A stretch of 64,000 nt of DNA, from assembly GCA_017881265.1 (NCBI GenBank), contig JADGRA010000016.1, positions 1 to 64,000 of the forward strand. The letters are read 5' to 3'. Made by a program: the position numbers and the translations under genes. Numbering within the stretch: the first letter of the stretch is position 1; every line of letters begins with the position of its first letter. The notes beneath the pieces are model-generated. The model had not been told where the DNA came from. It saw nothing but the letters and a program-made list of their open reading frames with translations, and made no database searches. This DNA comes from Myxococcaceae bacterium. GTDB lineage: Bacteria; Myxococcota; Myxococcia; Myxococcales; Myxococcaceae. This document shows positions 9,295 through 17,858 of this stretch, in pieces.

Positions 9295-9939
9295 CTACCC
9301 GGGCGTCGCCATGGCCGCTTCGACTCGGCCCATCCAGGCCGGAAAGGACGCGCCCAGGGTCTCAGGGGAAATGCCGCCGAAGCGGAGCATGGCCAGCTGT
9401 CCAAAAAGGGCGGCGTCGGCCAGTGTGGGCCGAGCGCCAAAGAGGAAGGCGCAGGCCCGAAGCGTTCTGTCGGAGGGGGCGAGCGCCGCGCCGGCGGCCT
9501 CGTGGAGATTTGCGGCAGACTTCTCCCAAGCCTCGATGCACCCGCTTCCGTACTTGCGCTCCTTGATGAGCGCATAAAGCGCACGGTCGGCGGGCCCAGG
9601 AAAGCTGCGCCGGATGGCTGGGGCCGCCAGCTTGAAGCACGGGTCCTCCAGGACGTTGTCACACCAGTCGGCGTAGGCCCACACCGGACCGTCGAGGGGG
9701 GCGGGAACGAGCAGCGGTGCCTGGGCGACGATGAACTGGGAGATGGTCCGGGAGTCGACGTGCACCGCCCCCGAGGCGTCCACCAGCACTGGCACGTGGA
9801 TGTAGCCTCCGGTCAGCGCCACCAGGGCGGAGCGGTCCCCGTAGGGGACATCCTCGACGTCCGCGCGCATTCCGGCCAGGCCGAGGAGGCTTTGCACCTT
9901 CAGCGCGTAGCAGCTGTACGGGAAACGGTAGAGCTTCAA
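9295..9939 (-). CDS. Glutathione S-transferase family protein
   Basis: A 214-residue GST-like protein. The N-terminal thioredoxin-like half starts 'LKLYRFPYSCYALKV' with a Ser-Cys in the catalytic loop, a cis-Pro region ('HVPVLVD') and 'DSRTISQFI', equivalent to the glutathione-binding Ser. The C-terminal half is helical with 'PTLADAALFGQL', the conserved N-capping segment. The start is TTG at 9939, supported by GGAGG seven bases upstream; upstream frames give only GlgB antisense. It lies about 100 bp downstream of glgB on the same strand. The role may be conjugation, reduction or dehalogenation; the sequence does not decide. Confidence 0.8.
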   Translation of the reverse strand: MKLYRFPYSCYALKVQSLLGLAGMRADVEDVPYGDRSALVALTGGYIHVPVLVDASGAVHVDSRTISQFIVAQAPLLVPAPLDGPVWAYADWCDNVLEDPCFKLAAPAIRRSFPGPADRALYALIKERKYGSGCIEAWEKSAANLHEAAGAALAPSDRTLRACAFLFGARPTLADAALFGQLAMLRFGGISPETLGASFPAWMGRVEAAMATPG

Positions 9940-10040
9940 CGGGGTACCTCCGCTGCGGTGGTGGTGAGAGGGCAGAGCAGGGGGACAACAGCACATTGCC
10001 CGGGCGCCCGATGAGCACAGTCCAAAGCTGCTGCCGGGCG

Positions 10041-12266
10041 TCAGCCGGGGCCGCCGGCAGGGGCCGGCCGGAACCAGCGGACGGTGAGGGGCGGAAGGGA
10101 CAACTCGGCGGAGACCGGCTGACCGTCCCAGGGCTTCGCCTCGGTGGTGACCTCGAGGGTGGTGTCCGAACTTCCGCCGAAGGGACGGGCGTCGGTGTCC
10201 AGCACCAGCGTATAGGCGGCAGCGCCGGGGAACCCGACGCGGTAGTGAGGCCACAGCGAGGCCGAAAGGTTCGCCACCACCACCACATCCTCGTCGGCCG
10301 TCTCGCCCCGGCGGACGAAGGCGTAGACGTTCATGTTGGCGGCGTCCGCCTGTATCCACTGGAACCCCTCGCTGGTGTCGTCGCGCACGTACAGCGCAGG
10401 ACATGACCGGTACAATTCGTTGAGCTCCGTCACCAGGCGCTGGAGCCCGAGGTAGACGGGCTCTTCGAGCAGGTGCCAGTCGAGGCTTCGGTCGTGGTTC
10501 CATTCGGCCAGCTGGCCGAATTCGCCGCCCATGAAGAGCAGCTTGCGCCCCGGATGGGACCACATCCACGCATACAGCGCGCGGAGGTTGGCGGCCTTCT
10601 GCGCCGGCGTCCCAGGCATCTTCCCGTAGAGCGAGCCCTTCATGTGCACCACCTCGTCGTGCGACAGGGGGAGCACGAAGCGCTCGCTGTAGGCGTACAT
10701 CATCCCGAAGGTGAGTGCCGTGTGGTTCTTGCTGCGGAAGAATGGGTCGAGCGCAAAGTACCGCAGGGTGTCGTGCATCCACCCCATGTTCCACTTCAGG
10801 CTGAAGCCAAGCCCGCCCTCCTTGGGGGGGCGAGTCACCTTGGGCCAGGCCGTGGACTCCTCGGCGATGATGAGGACGTCCGGGTGGAGCTCGCCGAGTG
10901 TCTCATTCACCTCCCGGAAGAAGGCGATGGCCTCCTCGTTCTCTCGGCCGCCCCAGCGGTTGGGCACCCACTGGCCGGCAGTCCGCGAGTAGTCGAGGTA
11001 CAGCATCGACGCGACGGCGTCCACGCGGAGGCCATCCACGTGGTACTGCTCTGCCCAGAAGAGGGCGTTGGAGACGAGGAAGTTGCGCACCTCGTGTCGC
11101 GCCAGGTTGAACACCAGAGTTCCCCAGTCGGGCTGCTCGCCGCGGCGCGGGTCCGCATATTCATAGAGCGGCGCGCCGTCGAAGCGCGCGAGCGCCCAGA
11201 TGTCGCGCGGGAAATGTGCTGGCACCCAGTCGACGAGGACGCCTATTCCGGCCTGGTGCAGCGCATCCACCAGGAAGCGAAAGTCATCCGGGCTGCCGTA
11301 GCGTCCGGAGGGCGCGTAGTAGTTGCTGACCTGGTACCCCCAGCTTCCGCCGAAGGGGTGCTCGGCCACCGGGAGGAACTCGACGTGGGTGAATCCGAGC
11401 CGCTCGACGTACGGCACCAGTTCCTTGGCGAGCTCCCGGTAGGTGAGGGGTCGGTTGCCTTCCTCCACCACGCGGCGCCAGCTGCCCAGGTGGACTTCAT
11501 AAATGCTGAGCGGCGCGTGACTGGCGTCGGCGCGCTCACGGGCGCGCTCCTGCGTCCAGCCTTCATCCCCCCAGGCGTAGCGGTCGATGCGGTGCACCAC
11601 GGAGGCATTGTTGGGTGGCACCTCCGTCCGGAATGCATAGGGGTCGGCCTTCAGCATGGGCGGACCACCGGAGCCCGGTCGGACCTCAAACTTGTACTTC
11701 GCCCCTTCGCTCACCTCCGGGAGGAAGAGTTCCCACACGCCGGAGCTGCCCATGCGACGCATGGGGTGAAGGCGCCCGTCCCATCCGTTGAAGTCCCCCA
11801 CCACCGAGATGCTGGCTGCGGTGGGAGCCCACACCGCGAATGCCGTCCCCTCCACCCCGCCGTGTCGAAGGGGGTGCGCGCCGAGTCGCTCCCACGGACG
11901 CCGGTGATGTCCCTCGCCCAACAGGTGCAGGTCCACGTCGCCCAGCGTGGGCCAGTAGGCGTAGGGGTCCCGCAGCATGAAGCAGCGGCCCGGGTAGCGG
12001 ACTTCCAGGTGGTAGCTGAAGGGCGGTGTCCGCGGCAGGTGCAGCGCGAACAGGCCCGGGCCGAGCGACTCCATCGGAAACTGGCGTCCGTCGTCGGCGA
12101 ACACCGTCACCGCTTCGGCCTCTGGTCGCCACGCGCGCACCACCAAGTCGTTCCCCACGCTGTGCATGCCCAGCACCTGGTGTGGCTCGGGAAGACGCAG
12201 GGCGACAAGCTGCTTGAGGGCGGCTTCGAGCGCGGCTCCCTCGAGTGGTGTCGAAGCGGGAGTCAA
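10041..12266 (-). CDS. glgB: 1,4-alpha-glucan branching enzyme
   Basis: A 741-residue GH13 glycogen branching enzyme, which moves alpha-1,4 segments to make alpha-1,6 branches. It has an N-terminal CBM48-type region, the GlgB signature 'GTAFAVWAPTAASISVVGDF' near residue 140, then the TIM barrel. Catalytic residues align with the family: nucleophile Asp416 in 'GLRVDAVAS', acid/base Glu in 'IIAEEST' (469-470), and Asp537 in 'LSHDEVVH'. The length matches typical GlgB (about 730). The start is TTG at 12266, encoding 'MTPASTPLEG', with GGGGAGG somewhat far upstream. No other glycogen genes are adjacent. Confidence 0.96.
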   Translation of the reverse strand: MTPASTPLEGAALEAALKQLVALRLPEPHQVLGMHSVGNDLVVRAWRPEAEAVTVFADDGRQFPMESLGPGLFALHLPRTPPFSYHLEVRYPGRCFMLRDPYAYWPTLGDVDLHLLGEGHHRRPWERLGAHPLRHGGVEGTAFAVWAPTAASISVVGDFNGWDGRLHPMRRMGSSGVWELFLPEVSEGAKYKFEVRPGSGGPPMLKADPYAFRTEVPPNNASVVHRIDRYAWGDEGWTQERARERADASHAPLSIYEVHLGSWRRVVEEGNRPLTYRELAKELVPYVERLGFTHVEFLPVAEHPFGGSWGYQVSNYYAPSGRYGSPDDFRFLVDALHQAGIGVLVDWVPAHFPRDIWALARFDGAPLYEYADPRRGEQPDWGTLVFNLARHEVRNFLVSNALFWAEQYHVDGLRVDAVASMLYLDYSRTAGQWVPNRWGGRENEEAIAFFREVNETLGELHPDVLIIAEESTAWPKVTRPPKEGGLGFSLKWNMGWMHDTLRYFALDPFFRSKNHTALTFGMMYAYSERFVLPLSHDEVVHMKGSLYGKMPGTPAQKAANLRALYAWMWSHPGRKLLFMGGEFGQLAEWNHDRSLDWHLLEEPVYLGLQRLVTELNELYRSCPALYVRDDTSEGFQWIQADAANMNVYAFVRRGETADEDVVVVANLSASLWPHYRVGFPGAAAYTLVLDTDARPFGGSSDTTLEVTTEAKPWDGQPVSAELSLPPLTVRWFRPAPAGGPG

Positions 12267-12416
12267 CGGTGGCCTTGCCTCCCCGGGGCGTTCGGGCTCA
12301 CGAAGCGTGCGCCAGCGTAGCCCAAGTTTCCTCCAGCGGACCTACCAGCACTTGTGTAAACGTGCCCGTAAAGGCGCCCCGTTACTTCCCGCCCCGTGTC
12401 TTCGCCACCTGCCGAG

Positions 12417-12956
12417 ATGGATTCAGAGCCGGAACTCCTCGCCCGGGCCGGACGGGGCGATGCGGGTGCTCTGGAGGTGCTGTACCGGCGCCACGCCCCT
12501 CGCGCCCTGGCGGTTGCCTTGCGCGTCCTGCGGGTCCGAGGCGATGCCGAGGAGGTGCTCCAGGAGACGTTCGTCGAGGTGTGGCGGCGCGCCCGCGAAT
12601 ACACGCCCTCGCGCGGGGCAGTGGAAGGCTGGCTGCTCACCATCGCCCGGACACGGGCCATTGACCGGCTCCGGTCGCGGGCGGCCCGGGGGCGTCTGGT
12701 GGAGGCCAAAAGCGCCGAGCCGCCGGACGCCGGTCCGAGCCTTCCCGACGCCGTCTCCGCCGCTCGCCAGGACGCCACCCGCGTCCAGGCCGCGCTGGCG
12801 GCGCTTCCCGCCGAGCAACGTGTCGCGCTGGAAATGGCCTACTGGGAAGGGCTCTCGCAGACGGAGATTGCGGAACGGACGGGCCAGCCGCTGGGGACGG
12901 TGAAGACACGGGTCCGCCTCGCGCTGCTCAAGCTTGCTCGGCTGCTGGGCACCTGA
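12417..12956 (+). CDS. ECF-type RNA polymerase sigma factor
   Basis: A 179-residue extracytoplasmic-function sigma factor. Region 2 includes 'GALEVLYRRH' and 'DAEEVLQETFVEVWRRA' (core binding and -10 recognition), then 'GWLLTIARTRAIDRLRSR'. Region 4 has the helix-turn-helix 'GLSQTEIAERTGQPLGTVKT' for -35 recognition. A GTG at 12396 would add seven residues; the ATG at 12417 is preferred, though neither has a clear ribosome-binding site. No anti-sigma gene follows: the next gene is convergent. Control may be transcriptional or by a distant anti-sigma factor. It diverges from glgB. Confidence 0.9.
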   Translation: MDSEPELLARAGRGDAGALEVLYRRHAPRALAVALRVLRVRGDAEEVLQETFVEVWRRAREYTPSRGAVEGWLLTIARTRAIDRLRSRAARGRLVEAKSAEPPDAGPSLPDAVSAARQDATRVQAALAALPAEQRVALEMAYWEGLSQTEIAERTGQPLGTVKTRVRLALLKLARLLGT

Positions 12957-12958
12957 CG

Positions 12959-13174
12959 TCAGGACTGGGCGGACGTGGCCTCGGCGCTCGGACTGGCGTG
13001 GCGGTAGAAGAGCACCACGGTGTAGCAGTGAAACTCGTTGTCGCTGGACTGGCAGACCACCCGGTCGACGATTTCGAGGTCGGCGTTACTGCGCAGCCAC
13101 CGGGTAATTGCCTCGCCCAGTTCCTCGCGCTCCTTCGCCTTGGTGGCGGAGAAGACCTTCACGCCGGTGAACAT
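12959..13174 (-). CDS. Small conserved-looking protein, 71 residues
   Basis: A short protein beginning 'MFTGVKVFSATKAKEREELG'. It has an alpha/beta pattern with 'ITRWLRSNADLEIVDRVV' and 'SSDNEFHCYTVVLFYR'. Composition and phase look genuinely coding, and a GGGGAG site precedes the ATG at 13174. The 'QSSDNEFHC' segment resembles small cytosolic proteins of unknown role. It ends two bases from the sigma-factor stop, convergent, and its start diverges from the PHP gene. No function can be assigned. Confidence 0.6.
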   Translation of the reverse strand: MFTGVKVFSATKAKEREELGEAITRWLRSNADLEIVDRVVCQSSDNEFHCYTVVLFYRHASPSAEATSAQS

Positions 13175-13250
13175 GGGCCCGCTCCCCCTTCCAGCCCCGT
13201 CGCCTCCGGTGTATGGCACGCGCCCCGAAAGAGTGTCAAAGCCGGCCCCC

Positions 13251-13967
13251 ATGCTCATCGACCTCCACGTCCACTCACACCTATCCATGGGATGCCCGCT
13301 CAGTCCGCGCAGCGTGCTGGAGCGGGCTGCCACCCACGGGCTGGACGGGGTGGCCTTCACCGAGACCAACAGCCAGGACGGTTGCGATGAATTGCTCGCC
13401 CTCGACGGCCAGGGCGGGATGCGGGTCTTCGTTGGCCTCGAGCTGGTGACCGACCGCGGGCAGTACCTGTGCTTCTTCCCTCGCCCGGAGCACGCGCCGG
13501 AGCCGGTGCAACTCTGGGGAAGCAACCGGGAACGGCCCTGGAGCGCCGCGGAGTGCCTGCCCCGGTTGCAGAGTTTGGGCGCGGTGGTGGTGGCCAGTCG
13601 CCCGTATGACCGGGACCTCCCCAATCCCGCCCTGGACTTCGTGCTGTCGGCGCCGGGGCTGGTGGCCGTGGAAGGCTACAACGCGCGGGTGCGGCAGACG
13701 GCCAATGACCTCGCGGTGGAGGCCGCCGAGCGGCTCAAGCTGCCGTGCGTGGGCGGGAGCGACGCCCGGCTGTCATTGGACGAGGTGGGCCGGGGCGCCA
13801 CCTTCTTCAAGCGCCCCATCGGCTCGCAGGCGGACCTCCTCAGCCAGCTGCAGGGGCGCGACTACTGGCCGGTGATGGTGGGGGAGCTCCCGCGTCTGAG
13901 CCGCCCCGGCGAGGCGCGCGAGCCGGAGCGCAAGGTGCGGCGGCGCTTCAAGGGACGGTCCCGCTAG
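13251..13967 (+). CDS. PHP-domain metal-dependent phosphoesterase
   Basis: A 238-residue PHP-family protein. It begins 'MLIDLHVHSHLSMG', the family's first metal-binding motif (HxH), and continues with 'GLDGVAFTETN' (motif 2), 'GLELVTDRGQYLCFF' (motif 3) and 'GGSDARLSLDEVG' (Asp/His-type motif 4). PHP proteins hydrolyse phosphoesters using two or three metals; the substrate is unknown. The ATG at 13251 starts exactly at the fold, and upstream sequence is antisense to the small gene at 12959. The last 20 bases overlap the convergent lipoprotein gene. Confidence 0.85.
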   Translation: MLIDLHVHSHLSMGCPLSPRSVLERAATHGLDGVAFTETNSQDGCDELLALDGQGGMRVFVGLELVTDRGQYLCFFPRPEHAPEPVQLWGSNRERPWSAAECLPRLQSLGAVVVASRPYDRDLPNPALDFVLSAPGLVAVEGYNARVRQTANDLAVEAAERLKLPCVGGSDARLSLDEVGRGATFFKRPIGSQADLLSQLQGRDYWPVMVGELPRLSRPGEAREPERKVRRRFKGRSR

Positions 13968-14646
13968 CGTCCGGGGCTTTGGACTCGACCAGCCGGCCGT
14001 CCAGAAACTCGGCCGTCCTGAGGCCAGCCGGCCAGCTCCAGCTCTCGCGCCGCCCATTGGGGGTGAAGCGCACCACGCGGCTGCGCGGGTAGCCCCAGGC
14101 GGCCACCACGGCCTCCACCGGCATCTCGGTAAGAGTCCGCTTCTCGGCCACCGCAGCGCGCACGGCGTCGTTCCACCCCTCCGCCGACGAGGCCGGGGGC
14201 AGCGGCGTCAGCCACAGCTCGACCTCGTCCCAGAATGCCGTCTGTGAGCCGAGGCCACCGTCCACCACCAGCACCGCCTGGCGTCCAGTGCCGAGCTGCA
14301 CGGTGACGTAGGTGTCCTGGTGCTTCCGCTTCTCGCCAAACGGGCCGACCGGGAAGTCGACGTGGATGATGCGCGCCATGGTGCCCGCGGCGATGACGCC
14401 GTCGAGCAGCTGGCCGGCGGGGGGGGGGTGACCCCCGATTTCCCACTCCGGTGGAGGTAAGGGGGCCAGCGCCACCGCCCCGTTGGCCTCCGCCAGACGG
14501 TAGGGGCGGGCGGACACCTGCAGCCACCGAGGCCCCTCGGTGCGTGCGTCCTGCACCACGGCTCCCCGCTCGGGCGGCGTCAGCGCAGCGCGCGGCGCGC
14601 AGCCAAGGGCCAGGGCCACCGCCAGGCTGGCAAGGGAGGGGCGCAC
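13948..14646 (-). CDS. Putative lipoprotein of unknown function
   Basis: A 232-residue predicted lipoprotein. The signal peptide ends in lipobox ALGC with lipidated Cys16. The body contains two units; the C-terminal piece 'WGYPRSRVVRFTPNGRRESW' followed by 'AEFLDGRLV' resembles the beta-strand pattern of SmpA/OmlA-like domains, in which a Gly-x-Pro segment precedes a Trp/Tyr-rich strand. That is a weak similarity. It lies 11 bp downstream of the FmdB-type gene on the same strand, so the two are probably co-transcribed. Confidence 0.65.
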   Translation of the reverse strand: MRPSLASLAVALALGCAPRAALTPPERGAVVQDARTEGPRWLQVSARPYRLAEANGAVALAPLPPPEWEIGGHPPPAGQLLDGVIAAGTMARIIHVDFPVGPFGEKRKHQDTYVTVQLGTGRQAVLVVDGGLGSQTAFWDEVELWLTPLPPASSAEGWNDAVRAAVAEKRTLTEMPVEAVVAAWGYPRSRVVRFTPNGRRESWSWPAGLRTAEFLDGRLVESKAPDASGTVP

Positions 14647-14657
14647 GGCAACCGTCT

Positions 14658-15023
14658 TCAGCTCCCGTTGTCGCCCTTCTTGGAGGGCGAAGCCGGGGCG
14701 GCGGGCGTTGCCGCCGCGCTGGTGGAGCCAGCCGCCGGCGACGGGGCGGCGGGGCTGGCCGCGGGCGCGGCGGTGCCCGGCTTGTCCTGCGCCTTGGCGC
14801 CCTCCGCCGCGGCCGGCGCCGCAGCGCCATCCGTCTTCTTGGAGGCGTAGAGGTCCGCACCCCAGCCGCCCCCTTTCAGCACGAAGGAGCTTCGACTCAC
14901 CACGCGGGTCAGCGTCCCCTCGGCGCCGCAGGCAGGACAGCGCTCTGGGGCCGGCTCGTTCAGCTTCTGGAGGACGTCACTCAGCTTGTCGCACTGGCTG
15001 CAGGTGTACTCGTAGATGGGCAT
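14658..15023 (-). CDS. FmdB-family zinc ribbon protein
   Basis: A 121-residue protein starting 'MPIYEYTCSQC', the hallmark of the FmdB/CxxC-CxxC-SSSS regulatory domain. Zinc ligands are Cys8/Cys11 and Cys29/Cys32, followed by 'RVVSRSSFVLKGGGW' with the conserved Ser-rich and FxLKGxGW segments. The C-terminal 60 residues are an Ala/Pro/Lys-rich low-complexity tail. Family members are thought to be regulators or metal/nucleic-acid-binding proteins, with no firm biochemistry. It sits six bases downstream of the Fis-type gene and 11 bases upstream of the lipoprotein gene, indicating an operon. Confidence 0.88.
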   Translation of the reverse strand: MPIYEYTCSQCDKLSDVLQKLNEPAPERCPACGAEGTLTRVVSRSSFVLKGGGWGADLYASKKTDGAAAPAAAEGAKAQDKPGTAAPAASPAAPSPAAGSTSAAATPAAPASPSKKGDNGS

Positions 15024-15029
15024 TGCTTT

Positions 15030-16163
15030 TCAAACGGGCGGAGAGGAATTGGACGAAGGGGTTGCGGGTAACAGGCCAAGCCGGAGCAGGCTGCGTCGCA
15101 GGGCCTCCGGCGCCACGCCCAGCCGGGTGGCCAAGAGCCCTGTCCGCTCCTCGGTCGCCCCCGGCGTGCCGTCCAGGGCCCGGCGGAGGTCCTCCAGCAC
15201 CGAGCGCTCGAAGTCCGCCGAGACGCCGAGGTCCTCGAGGTACTTGCGCCGACCGAGCAAGTCGAGGCGCGCCGTCCAGTGCGCCGGCTGGAGCGCCTCG
15301 CGTCGGAAGCGGTCGCGGATGCGGTCCACAGCTTCCGTTGCCCCGAGGCGTTCGGCCCACGTCTGAAGCTCGTTCGCCCGCACGCCCAAAGCCCAGGCGG
15401 CCCGGCCCAGGGCCCCCCGCTGTTCCTCGAGGGTGGACAGGATGAGTTCTCGCTCCGAGGTGATGGCGTGCTCCAGCAGTCGGGCCCGCTCGAGGGCGCG
15501 GTCCAGCGCCTCGGTACTCACGCCAGCGGACTGTCCGCGCGCCAGGGCGCGCAGCAGCGCTGGGCGGTGGCCGTGCTGGGCGAGGAGGTCAGAAAGCTGG
15601 GCGCCGCTCAGCGTCTCGAGAGTCGGCTGCTCCGCGGCCAGCTGGGTGAAGCGGCCGCGGGGAGGCGCGGGGGACGGCTCCCGGGACCCCGCTGCGCGGC
15701 GCCGGGGAGCGATGCGTTCAGACACGGTCGGCGTGCGCGGGCTTGCGGCGGACGGTGCGCTCGACGCCCCCGTGGGGCGGGCGGCGGCGGGGGATGGGCA
15801 CTCCCGCGGCGCGCCCGGCGGCGCCGGGGAGGGCCTGTCCGAGGCGAGCGGTTGGGCCTCGGCCTCGAGGAAACCCTTCACCAGTTGGTAGTAGCCACAC
15901 GCCTCGCGCTGCGCCGCGAGTGCCGGCGCGGTGCCACCGAGCACGTCCACCACGGCGTAGGGGCCGAGCGGCTGCGCCGGGGGCTCGCCGTCGGTGAGCG
16001 TCCGGACGCGGAAGTCCTCCTCGGCCGCGAGCGTCGACAGCGCCTGGCGCACCTCGGCTGGCGGGGCCGGGGCGCCGGCCCGGCGGCAGAAGTCGGACAC
16101 GGCGACTGCGACCGGCGTCGGGACCTCGTCAGCGCTTCGCTTGCGTGCCCAGGGCTTGTGCAT
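15030..16163 (-). CDS. Fis-type helix-turn-helix protein with long disordered middle
   Basis: A 377-residue protein. The N-terminal 90 residues ('MHKPWARKRSADEVP') form a compact alpha/beta region. Residues about 90-160 are Pro/Ala/Arg-rich and likely disordered. The helical C-terminal half includes 'RGALGRAAWALGVRANELQT', a Fis-type HTH pattern, plus a second similar unit near the end ('LLATRLGVAPEALRRSLLR'). It is probably a DNA-binding regulator; targets are unknown. The ATG at 16163 is the first Met matching coding composition, since the frame upstream runs antisense to the next gene's 5' end. First gene of the 16.2-13.9 kb minus-strand operon. Confidence 0.65.
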   Translation of the reverse strand: MHKPWARKRSADEVPTPVAVAVSDFCRRAGAPAPPAEVRQALSTLAAEEDFRVRTLTDGEPPAQPLGPYAVVDVLGGTAPALAAQREACGYYQLVKGFLEAEAQPLASDRPSPAPPGAPRECPSPAAARPTGASSAPSAASPRTPTVSERIAPRRRAAGSREPSPAPPRGRFTQLAAEQPTLETLSGAQLSDLLAQHGHRPALLRALARGQSAGVSTEALDRALERARLLEHAITSERELILSTLEEQRGALGRAAWALGVRANELQTWAERLGATEAVDRIRDRFRREALQPAHWTARLDLLGRRKYLEDLGVSADFERSVLEDLRRALDGTPGATEERTGLLATRLGVAPEALRRSLLRLGLLPATPSSNSSPPV

Positions 16164-16215
16164 AAGAAAAAGGCAGGGTGTCCGTGTACCATCTGCTGCG
16201 TGAGGGCAGGCCGCT

Positions 16216-16806
16216 TTGCAAGGTTCTAATGTAGCCAGCCGCGAGGCGTCGCCAGGGGAAGCCCCCCAGGTGGCGGGCATCCGTCTGGGGCCAGGCCCGG
16301 GGCTCGTGCTCTATACTCTGCTGCTCGGCTCCGCAGGGCTGGCCTTCTTCGGGAAGGAGTTTCCGGGGAGAGTGCCGGAGGAGGTGCAGCGGGTGACTCC
16401 CTTCGTCTTCGGCGCCTTCGTGGCCCTCTTTGCCGCCTACCGCTTCGTCCTGGTGCGGAGCCGCAAGTACCCAAGCTTCAAGGCTTTTTACCAGGTCGGG
16501 CTGGCGGTGGTGGTGTTCTTGTTGCTGTTGCCCTCGGCCCGGGCGAGCTACGGACCGCTGCCGGGCGCGGGCCTGGGGGCGGACCTTCTGGACAGCAATG
16601 CCCGGGTGCGGGCGCTGGCGGCGGAAGTGGCCCCTCACCGCCCGGACGCTGCACGCTATGCTCCGGCGCTGGTGAATGCCCTGGAGGACGAGGACCCAGA
16701 GGTACGCCTCCAAGCACACCGCTCGCTGGTGCAAATCGCCGGCGTGGACCTTGGTTCGTCAGACGTGCCCGGAGCCATCCAACGGTGGAGAGAGCGCTTC
16801 CCGTGA
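16216..16806 (+). CDS. Membrane protein with HEAT-repeat-like C-terminus
   Basis: Up to 196 residues. Three hydrophobic helices (near 'LVLYTLLLGSAGLAFF', 'FVFGAFVALFAAYRFV' and 'VGLAVVVFLLLLPSA') are followed by a helical segment, 'DSNARVRALAAEVAP' and 'ALEDEDPEVRLQAHRSLVQI', typical of HEAT/PBS-lyase-type repeats. It is probably an inner-membrane scaffold; function unknown. The TTG at 16216 gives the longest form; a GTG at 16270 preceded by AGGGGAAG is equally credible and removes a non-conserved-looking leader. Its stop overlaps the Fur-type gene in a GTGA arrangement, implying translational coupling. Confidence 0.65.
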   Translation: MQGSNVASREASPGEAPQVAGIRLGPGPGLVLYTLLLGSAGLAFFGKEFPGRVPEEVQRVTPFVFGAFVALFAAYRFVLVRSRKYPSFKAFYQVGLAVVVFLLLLPSARASYGPLPGAGLGADLLDSNARVRALAAEVAPHRPDAARYAPALVNALEDEDPEVRLQAHRSLVQIAGVDLGSSDVPGAIQRWRERFP

Positions 16807-17270
16807 CCGAATGGAGCAAGTCTGACGTCCTGACGCGCTACATGGCCGAGCACGGCTTGAAGAGCACGCGGCAGCGCAACCTCATCATCGACACCTTCTT
16901 CGACACGGGCGGTCACCTGTCGGTAGAGGAACTGTGGAACAAGGTACGTGCACTGGACTCGAAGGTGTCGGTGGCCACCGTCTACCGGACCATGAAGCTG
17001 CTCCACGACTGCGGGCTGGTCCACGCGCGCAACTTCGGCGATGGGCAGACGCGCTACGAGGCGGCGGCGGGTCGCCACCACCACGACCACCTCATCTGCA
17101 CCCGGTGCGGGACCATCGTCGAGTTCGAGAACGACCGCATCGAGATGCTGCAGGACCGGGTGGCCCGGCAGAATGGCTTCCGCGTCACTTCCCACAAGAT
17201 GGAGCTGTACGGGCTGTGCGCAGAGTGTCAGGCCGCTTCGCCTTCCCCGGAGGGTGCCCCGCGCGCCTGA
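16803..17270 (+). CDS. Fur-family metal-responsive transcriptional regulator
   Basis: A 155-residue Fur superfamily repressor. The N-terminal winged helix includes 'GLKSTRQRNLIIDTFF' and the recognition helix 'VSVATVYRTMKLL'. The dimerisation domain carries the metal site HHHDH at 92-96 and two structural zinc pairs, Cys99/Cys102 and Cys139/Cys142. Whether it is Fur, Zur or PerR-like cannot be settled from sequence. I chose the GTG at 16803 because it overlaps the upstream stop (GTGA); a GTG at 16785 would add six residues. The 3' end overlaps the TlpA-like gene by about 55 bp. Confidence 0.92.
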   Translation: MTEWSKSDVLTRYMAEHGLKSTRQRNLIIDTFFDTGGHLSVEELWNKVRALDSKVSVATVYRTMKLLHDCGLVHARNFGDGQTRYEAAAGRHHHDHLICTRCGTIVEFENDRIEMLQDRVARQNGFRVTSHKMELYGLCAECQAASPSPEGAPRA

Positions 17271-17767
17271 CCGTCGCCCTGGTGGTGTTGTGCGCGGCCG
17301 GATGTGCCAGCGCTCCAGCGGGCCCCCGGGCCGACTCCTACATCTCCGTGCTGGCGCGCCTTCCGGACGTGGAGGGCCACTATGTCGACGTCTCGGCATG
17401 GCAGGGCAGGGTGCTGGTGGTGCAATTCCTCGCCAGCTGGTGTTTCCCCTGCTTCGCCACCGCCCCGCGCCTGCAAGACCTTGCGCAGCGCTACGGAAAG
17501 CGCGGCCTGAGCGTGGTGGCGGTGGGGATGGACCTGGAGGGGGCGCAGGTGCTTGGCCCGTTTCAGGAACAGCTGGGACTGGGCTTTCCCGTGCTGGTGA
17601 GCGACAGCGCGCTCCGGGAGGGGCGGTCTGCCTTTGGCCACGTCACCACGCTTCCCACCACCGTCATCGTCGGCCGCAACGGCACCGTCCTCAGCGCCTT
17701 CAAGGGGGTGCCGGAGCAGGGGAGTCTGGAAACTTTCATCGAGAATGCGCTGGCCATGAAGCCCTGA
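17216..17767 (+). CDS. TlpA/ResA-like thioredoxin-fold lipoprotein
   Basis: A 183-residue periplasmic thioredoxin-like protein. A hydrophobic signal ends in 'LCAAGC' with probable lipidated Cys30 (lipobox slightly atypical). The active site is WCFPC, Cys76/Cys79, within the classic 'VVQFLASW' strand, and 'TLPTTVIVGRNG' supplies the cis-Pro. It probably reduces or exchanges disulfides, for example in cytochrome c or metal-protein maturation. Start codons GTG 17216 and GTG 17225 are both possible, overlapping the Fur-type gene. Tight overlap suggests co-expression with the metal regulator. Confidence 0.82.
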   Translation: MRRVSGRFAFPGGCPARLTVALVVLCAAGCASAPAGPRADSYISVLARLPDVEGHYVDVSAWQGRVLVVQFLASWCFPCFATAPRLQDLAQRYGKRGLSVVAVGMDLEGAQVLGPFQEQLGLGFPVLVSDSALREGRSAFGHVTTLPTTVIVGRNGTVLSAFKGVPEQGSLETFIENALAMKP

Positions 17768-17858
17768 AGCGCTTTTCTTGCCGCCGGACGACCCGCTGCT
17801 ACCGTCCTGTCGCGCGGCGCGGGGCGGCCACCTGCCCTCCCCGAGTCGCCCCTTTCCC

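Noticed and set aside
10473-12320. 615-residue plus-strand open frame opposite glgB
   Set aside because: GC-rich antisense frame; glgB has catalytic motifs in the opposite strand, and this frame has none.
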